Notes under the pieces: model-generated
Database searches by the model: none
The model's input: only the letters and a program-made list of their open reading frames with translations
What the model was told of the DNA's origin: nothing
Shown here: positions 57,056-64,000 of the stretch, piece by piece
Layout: every line of letters begins with the position of its first letter
Position numbering within the stretch: position 1 is the stretch's first letter
Source of the DNA: Sipunculus nudus
Taxonomy: Eukaryota > Annelida > Sipuncula > Golfingiida > Sipunculidae
Direction of reading: 5' to 3'
DNA: 64,000 nt
Assembly: GCA_026874595.1 (NCBI GenBank)
Contig: CM049311.1
Coordinates: 41,853,676 to 41,917,675 of the forward strand
Program-made: the position numbers and the translations under genes

Positions 57056-58026
57056 AAGGGACCCATGGGTCACTGTGCTCTGCTGAAGTTGAACTTGAAG
57101 GTAAAAATCTAAAATAATATCAAATGGAGGTAAAAGGGGAAAAGGCAATATAATCCATGATGGGTTTGTATTTATGAGTAAGAAATTGTTGCAAATGATG
57201 TTCTGTGACCAAACCATGCATTTCCTAATGTTAAAATTGAAGCATGTGAGCAGGTTGTGAAAATAAGATGTGGATTATTACCAAGATCATTGGTTGGCTT
57301 TTTGATACACTGTTGAAAGTTCAGTAGTTTTCACTTTTGTTCAATTTTATTTTTTAATATATATTATTAATATATGGGAGTTACAACATCTCTGTATTAT
57401 TATAGTGTATATACCAGGGTTGGGACCACGTACTTGTATCTGTACCTAGGTATATTCTAAAGTACCTGTACCTGTACCTATAGGCACTTTACAAAACTGC
57501 TGTACCTGCACCTGAACCTGTACCTGACCATTTTTCAATACCTGTTCCTGTACAAAACTGCTGTACCTGTACCTGAACCTGTACCTGACCATTTTTCAAT
57601 ACCTGTTCCTGTACAAAACTGCTGTACCTGTACCTGAACCTGTACCTGACCATTTTTCAATACCTGTTCCTGTACCTAGGTACTGTCACATGTACCTGGA
57701 CCCAACCCTGGTGTATATACATAGGATTTTCACTTAATTCTACAATGCTTACAGGATAAAAAAGTTCATTCACAATTACTTAATATTTAAAATAGGAGAG
57801 AAAGCCTGTTAGACACACAAAGCTGATAACAAAGAAGTTTTTTTAGTCTCAGTGACCCATTTTGGTAGGAGATCCTGGGGACATCTAACAGTATGCTAAT
57901 TTTTGGATTTGTAGGTCTAACCGTTTCAAAATGTGCAAGTCTAACAGACTGTAAACAGACGGAAAGACAGACAACGGGAAATGGACCACAACTATAGCTC
58001 AGATGACTAATAGTCAGCTGAGCTTA
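57056..58026 (-). mobile_element. Short family A element, minus orientation
   Basis: The 3' end GGGACCCATGGGTCAC is at 57,059. The 5' hairpin at 57,996-58,024 pairs AGCTCAGATGACT with AGTCAGCTGAGCT. At about 970 bp it is the shortest A copy with both ends. It contains a nested MITE (57,415-57,710), so the original element was only about 670 bp. Confidence 0.7.
57415..57710. mobile_element. hAT-like MITE with TACCTG repeats and 10-bp flanking duplication
   Basis: 296 bp with perfect terminal CAGGGTTGGG/CCCAACCCTG. GTGTATATAC lies directly on both sides (57,405-57,414 and 57,711-57,720). The interior is a run of TACCTG-type hexamers organised in about three 61-bp units. It is non-coding. CAGGG-type ends fit hAT elements, though their usual duplication is 8 bp; two extra bases may be chance in this AT-rich site. 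Confidence 0.75.
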
Positions 58027-58117
58027 AAAAAAAACCAAGTGCCTGCATTGCCCTATAAGCTTTAAAACAATTCATTGTGTATGAAACTGATATGAGATAT
58101 TGACATTGACATGTTAT

Positions 58118-61100
58118 TATGGTTTTGAGGTGTTGAAAATGTCAAATGTCTCTCTGTGTACTTGTCTTCACTCGACATCAAATACATGGAGTGTGGGCGG
58201 GGGGGGGGGGGGGGGGGGGGGGTGAGGTGTTGGACAGTACTCTCTGACAAATAGAGGGGGATGATGAGGGGAAGGGGGTTTGAGGTGTTGGACAGTGCTT
58301 TCTGTCAAATGTGACTAGCCTCACACACATAGGTGTGTGTACCTGTCTTCACTCGACATCAAATACATGGGTTGGGGGGGGGGGGGGGGGGGAGTGAGGT
58401 GTTGGACAGTACTCTCCATCAAATGGAGGGGGATGGTGAGGGGAGGGGGTTGAGGTGTTGGACAGTACTCTCTGTCAAATGTGACTGGCCTCACACACAT
58501 AGGTGTGTGTACCTGTCTTCACTCGACATCAAATACATGGAGTGGGGGGTTTGAGGTGTTGGACAGTACTCTCTATCAAATGTGACTGGCCTCACACACA
58601 TAGGTGTGTGTACCTGTCTTCACTCGACATCAAATACATGGAGTGGGGGGGGGGGGGGGGGGCAGTGAGGTGTTGGACAGTATTCTGACAAATGGAGGGG
58701 GATGGTGAGGGGAGGGGGGTTCCAGGTGTTGGACAGTACTTTCTGTCAAATGTGACTGGCCTCACACACATAGGTGTGTGTACCTGTCTTCACTCGACAT
58801 CAAATACATGGAGTGGGGTTCGAGGTGTTAGACAGTACTCTCTATCAAATGTGACTGGCCTCACACACATAGGTGTGTGTACCTGTCTTCACTCGACATC
58901 AAATACATGGAGTGGGGGGTTTGAGGTGTTGGACAGTACTCTGTATCAAATGTGACTGGCCTCACACACATAGGTGTGTGTACCTGTCTTCACTCGACAT
59001 CAAATACATGAAATGGGGGGGGGGGGGGGGGGGGGGGCAGTGAGGTGTTGGACAGTATTCTGACAAATGGAGGGGGATGGTGAGGGGAGGGGGGTTCGAG
59101 GTGTTGGACAGTACTTTCTGTCAAATGTGACTGGCCTCACACACATAGGTGTGTGTACCTGTCTTCACTCGACATCAAATACATGGAGTGGGGGGGGGGG
59201 GAGCAGTGAGGTGTTGGACAGTATTCTGACAAATGGAGGGGGATTGTGAGGGGAGGGGGGTTCGAGGTGTTGGACAGTACTTTCTGTCAAATGTGACTGG
59301 CCTCACACACATAGGTATGTGTACCTGTCTTCACTCGACATCAAAAACATGGAGTGGGGGGTTTGAGGTGTTGGACAGTACTCTCTATCAAATGTGACTG
59401 GCCTCACACACATAGGTCAGTGTACCTGTCTTCACTCGACATCAAATACATGGAGGGGGGGGGGGGAGTGAGGTGTTGGACAGTATTCTGACAAATGGAG
59501 GGGGATGGTGAGGGGAGGGGGGTTCGAGGTGTTGGACAGTACTCTCTGTCAAATGTGACTGGCCTCACACACATAGGTGTGTACCTGTCTTCACTCGACA
59601 TCAAATACATGGAGTGGGGGGGGGGGGGGGCGGGGGCAGTGAGGTGTTGGACAGTATTCTGACAAATGGAGGGGGATGGTGAGGGGAGGGGGGTTCGAGG
59701 TGTTGCACAGTACTTTCTGTCAAATGTGACTGGCCTCACACACATAGGTGTGTGTACCTGTCTTCACTCGACATCAAATACATGGAGTGGGGGGGGGGAG
59801 CAGTGAGGTGTTGGACAGTATTCCGACAAATGGAGGGTGATGGTGAGGGGAGGGGGGTTCGAAGTGTTGGACAGTACTTTCTGTCAAATGTGACTGGCCT
59901 CACACACATAGGTGTGTGTACCTGTCTTCACTCGACATCAAATACATGGAGTGGGGGGGGGGGGGGGGGAGTGAGGTGTTGGACAGTATTCTGACAAATG
60001 GAGGGGGATGGTGAGGGGAGGGGGGTTCAAGGTGTTGGACAGTACTCTCTGTCAAATGTGACTGGCCTCACACACATAGGTGTGTACCTGTATTCACTCA
60101 ACATCAAATACATGGAGTGTGTGTGTGGGGGGAATGGGGGGGGGGGGGGGGGGAGTGAGGTGTTGGACAGTACTCTCTGACAAATGGAGGGGGATGATGA
60201 GGGGAGGGGGGTTTGAGGTGTTGGACAGTGCTTTCTGTCAAATGTGACTGGCCTCACACACATAGGTGTGTGTACCTGTCTTCACTCGACATCAAATACA
60301 TGGAGTGGGGGGGGGGGGAGCAGTGAGGTGTTGGACAGTATTCCGACAAATGGAGGGTGATGGTGAGGGGAGGGGGGTTCGAGGTGTTGGACAGTACTTT
60401 CTGTCAAATGTGACTGGCCTCACACACATAGGTGTGTGTACCTGTCTTCACTCGACATCAAATACATGGAGTGGGGGGGGGGGGGGGGGGAGTGAGGTGT
60501 TGGACAGTATTCTGACAAATGGAGGGGGATGGTGAGGGGAGGGGGGTTCAAGGTGTTGGACAGTACTCTCTGTCAAATGTGACTGGCCTCACACACATAG
60601 GTGTGTACCTGTATTCACTCAACATCAAATACATGGAGTGTGTGTGTGGGGGGAATGGGGGGGGGGGAGTGAGGTGTTGGACAGTACTCTCTGACAAATG
60701 GAGGGGGATGATGAGGGGAGGGGGGTTTGAGGTGTTGGACAGTGCTTTCTGTCAAATGTGACTGGCCTCACACACATAGGTGTGTGTACCTGTCTTCACT
60801 CGACATCAAATACATGGAGTGGGGGGTTTGAGGTGTTGGACAGTACTCTCTATCAAATGTGACTGGCCTCACACACATAGGTGTGTGTACCTGTCTTCAC
60901 TCGACATCAAATACATGGGGTGGGGGGGGGGGAGTGAGGTGTTGGACAGTACTCTCCATCAAATGGAGGGGGATGGTGAGGGGAGGGGGTTGATGTGTTG
61001 GACAGTACTCTCTGTCAAATGTGACTGGCCTCACACACATAGGTGTGTGTACCTGTCTTCACTCGACATCAAATACATGGAGTGGGGGGTTTGAGGTGTT

Positions 61101-64000
61101 GGACAGTACTCTCTATCAAATGTGACTGGCCTCACACACATAGGTGTGTGTACCTGTCTTCACTCGACATCAAATACATGGAGTGGGGGGGGGGGGGGGC
61201 AGTGAGGTGTTGGACAGTATTCTGACAAATGGAGGGGGATGGTGAGGGGAGGGGGGTTCGAGGTGTTGGACAGTACTTTCTGTCAAATGTGACTGGCCTC
61301 ACACACATAGGTGTGTGTACCTGTCTTCACTCGACATCAAATACATGGAGTGGGGTTCGAGGTGTTAGACAGTACTCTCTATCAAATGTGACTGGCCTCA
61401 CACACATAGGTGTGTGTACCTGTCTTCACTCGACATCAAATACATGGAGTGGGGGGTTTGAGGTGTTGGACAGTACTCTGTATCAAATGTGACTGGCCTC
61501 ACACACATAGGTGTGTGTACCTGTCTTCACTCGACATCAAATACATGAAATGGGGGGGGGGGGGGGGCAGTGAGGTGTTGGACAGTATTCTGACAAATGG
61601 AGGGGGATGGTGAGGGGAGGGGGGTTCGAGGTGTTGGACAGTACTTTCTGTCAAATGTGACTGGCCTCACACACATAGGTGTGTGTACCTGTCTTCACTT
61701 GACATCAAATACATGGAGTGGGGGGGGGGGAGCAGTGAGGTGTTGGACAGTATTCTGACAAATGGAGGGGGATGGTGAGGGGAGGGGGGTTCGAGGTGTT
61801 GGACAGTACTTTCTGTCAAATGTGACTGGCCTCACACACATAGGTATGTGTACCTGTCTTCACTCGACATCAAAAACATGCAGTGGGGGGTTTGAGGTGT
61901 TGGACAGTACTCTCTATCAAATGTGACTGGCCTCACACACATAGGTCTGTGTACCTGTCTTCACTCGACATCAAATACATGGAGTGGGGGGGGGGGGGGG
62001 AGTGAGGTGTTGGACAGTATTCTGACAAATGGAGGGGGATGGTGAGGGGAGGGGGGTTCGAGGTGTTGGACAGTACTCTCTGTTAAATGTGACTGGCCTC
62101 ACACACATAGGTGTGTACCTGTCTTCACTCGACATCAAATACATGGAGTGGGGGGGGGGGGCGGGGGCAGTGAGGTGTTGGACAGTATTCAGACAAATGG
62201 AGGGGGATGGTGAGGGGAGGGGGGTTCGAGGTGTTGCACAGTACTTTCTGTCAAATGTGACTGGCCTCACACACATAGGTGTGTGTACCTGTCTTCACTC
62301 GACATCAAATACATGGAGTGGGGGGGGGGGAGCAGTGAGGTGTTGGACAGTATTCCGACAAATGGAGGGTGATGGTGAGGGGAGGGGGGTTCGAGGTGTT
62401 GGACAGTACTTTCTGTCAAATGTGACTGGCCTCACACACATAGGTGTGTGTACCTGTCTTCACTCGACATCAAATACATGGAGTGGGGGGGGGGGGGGGG
62501 GGAGTGAGGTGTTGGACAGTATTCTGACAAATGGAGGGGGATGGTGAGGGGAGGGGGGTTCAAGGTGTTGGACAGTACTCTCTGTCAAATGTGACTGGCC
62601 TCACACACATAGGTGTGTACCTGTATTCACTCAACATCAAATACATGGAGTGTGTGTGTGGGGGGAATGGGGGGGGGGGGGAGTGAGGTGTTGGACAGTA
62701 CTCTCTGACAAATGGAGGGGGATGATGAGGGGAGGGGGGTTTGAGGTGTTGGACAGTGCTTTCTGTCAAATGTGACTGGCCTCACACACATAGGTGTGTG
62801 TACCTGTCTTCACTCGACATCAAGTACATGGAGTGGGGGGTTTGAGGTGTTGGACAGTACTCTCTGTCAAATGTGACTGGCCTCACACACATAGGTGCGG
62901 TACCTGTCTTCACTCGACATCAAATACATGGGGTGGGGGGGGGGGAGTGAGGTGTTGGACAGTACTCTCCATCAAATGGAGGGGGATGGTGAGGGGAGGG
63001 GGTTGAGGTGTTGGACAGTACTCTCTGTCAAATGTGACTGGCCTCACACACATAGGTGTGTGTACCTGTCTTCACTCGACATCAAATACATGGAGTGGGG
63101 GGTTTGAGGTGTTGGACAGTATTCTGACAAATGGAGAGGGATGGAGAGGGGAGGGGGGTTCGAGGTGTTGGACAGTACTTTCTGTCAAATGTGACTGGCC
63201 TCACACACATAGGTGTGTGTACCTGTCTTCACTCGACATCAAATACATGGAGTGGGGTTCGAGGTGTTAGACAGTACTCTCTATCAAATGTGACTGGCCT
63301 CACACACATAGGTGTGTGTACCTGTCTTCACTCGACATCAAATACATGGAGTGGGGGGTTTGAGGTGTTGGACAGTACTCTGTATCAAATGTGACTGGCC
63401 TCACACACATAGGTGTGTGTACCTGTCTTCACTCGACATCAAATACATGAAATGGGGGGGGGGGGGGGGGGGGCAGTGAGGTGTTGGACAGTATTCTGAC
63501 AAATGGAGGGGGATGGTGAGGGGAGGGGGGTTCGAGGTGTTGGACAGTACTTTCTGTCAAATGTGACTGGCCTCACACACATAGGTGTGTGTACCTGTCT
63601 TCACTCGACATCAAATACATGGAGTGGGGGGGGGGGGGGGGGGGGGAGCAGTGAGGTGTTGGACAGTATTCTGACAAATGGAGGGGGATGGTGAGGGGAG
63701 GGGGGTTCGAGGTGTTGGACAGTACTTTCTGTCAAATGTGACTGGCCTCACACACATAGGTATGTGTACCTGTCTTCACTCGACATCAAAAACATGGAGT
63801 GGGGGGTTTGAGGTGTTGGACAGTACTCTCTATCAAATGTGACTGGCCTCACACACATAGGTCTGTGTACCTGTCTTCACTCGACATCAAATACATGGAG
63901 TGGGGGGGGGGGGGGAGTGAGGTGTTGGACAGTATTCTGACAAATGGAGGGGGATGGTGAGGGGAGGGGGGTTCGAGGTGTTGGACAGTACTCTCTGTCA
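58118..64000. repeat. G-rich minisatellite with higher-order structure, open at window end
   Basis: Tandem array of two unit types sharing GGTGTTGGACAGTA, AATGTGACTGGCCTC, CACACACATAGGTGTGTG and CTTCACTCGACATCAAATAC. Short units are about 100 bp. Long units are about 170 bp and add an ACAAATGGAGGGGGATGGTG segment. Every unit carries a G run of variable length, up to 24 (58,199-58,222). A distinctive CTCCATCAAATGG variant recurs at 58,411, 60,951 and 62,965, marking higher-order repeats of about 2.54 and 2.01 kb. The many open frames on both strands follow from the unit and are not genes. The array passes the window end. Confidence 0.95.

Noticed and set aside
58118-64000. Dozens of open frames on both strands encoding repeated peptides
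   Set aside because: They follow from a stop-poor tandem unit and shift frame with each change in G-run length; no start context, splice site or domain supports coding.

Overview
This is eukaryotic, AT-rich, intron-containing, repeat-dominated DNA. The repeat vocabulary (GTCATCTGAGCT-type dispersed elements, Gypsy retrotransposons, PIF/Harbinger and other DDE transposase remnants, a tRNA-derived SINE, a G-rich minisatellite) suggests a lophotrochozoan marine invertebrate, most likely a mollusc. That assignment is inference. No intact host gene, rRNA, tRNA or CRISPR array is seen. Almost everything identifiable is mobile DNA or its decay product.

Layout. 1-17.5 kb: two interleaved families of non-autonomous elements. 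Family A has a 5' terminal hairpin containing GCTCAGCTG, a 3' CAGCTGAGC followed by a GACCCATGGGTC hairpin, and internal tandem units. Family B has GTATCCGCCAAAA inverted near both ends, a 3' TAGTCG..CGACTA hairpin and internal ~277-bp units carrying the palindrome GGTGGCGCCACC. Both have the plan known from Helentron-associated elements. 17.6-22.1 kb: a decayed Harbinger transposon, transposase (+) facing a Myb/SANT-like partner remnant (-). 22.9-23.6 kb: a promoter-like stretch with CCAAT and CRE motifs, a possible THAP first exon, and a SINE. 23.66-33.96 kb: a giant inverted repeat. Two ~4.4-kb arms each hold the same 5'-truncated Gypsy element (integrase-end of pol, a third ORF with two C2H2 fingers and a coiled coil where env usually lies, and an LTR), separated by a 1.45-kb spacer with a third LTR and a cluster of TGTGGACA inverted motifs.

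34-38.2 kb: dispersed repeats, a possible MITE and four exons of a second DDE transposase on the minus strand. 40.4-45.3 kb: a nearly complete short-LTR Gypsy element on the minus strand, with gag-pol broken by two in-frame stops and two frameshifts. 46.6-47.8 kb: a repeat built on GCCGACGTCGGC. 48-58 kb: more family A elements, some nested, plus two small coding remnants and a hAT-like MITE with a 10-bp flanking duplication. 58.1 kb to the end: a minisatellite with long G runs and higher-order structure that leaves the window.

Functionally the window is a transposon graveyard. The proteins recognised act in integration, reverse transcription and DNA transposition, and most copies are broken. 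The most unusual items are the zinc-finger third ORF of the inverted Gypsy pair, the 12-bp GGTGGCGCCACC palindrome conserved across different repeat families, and the higher-order minisatellite.
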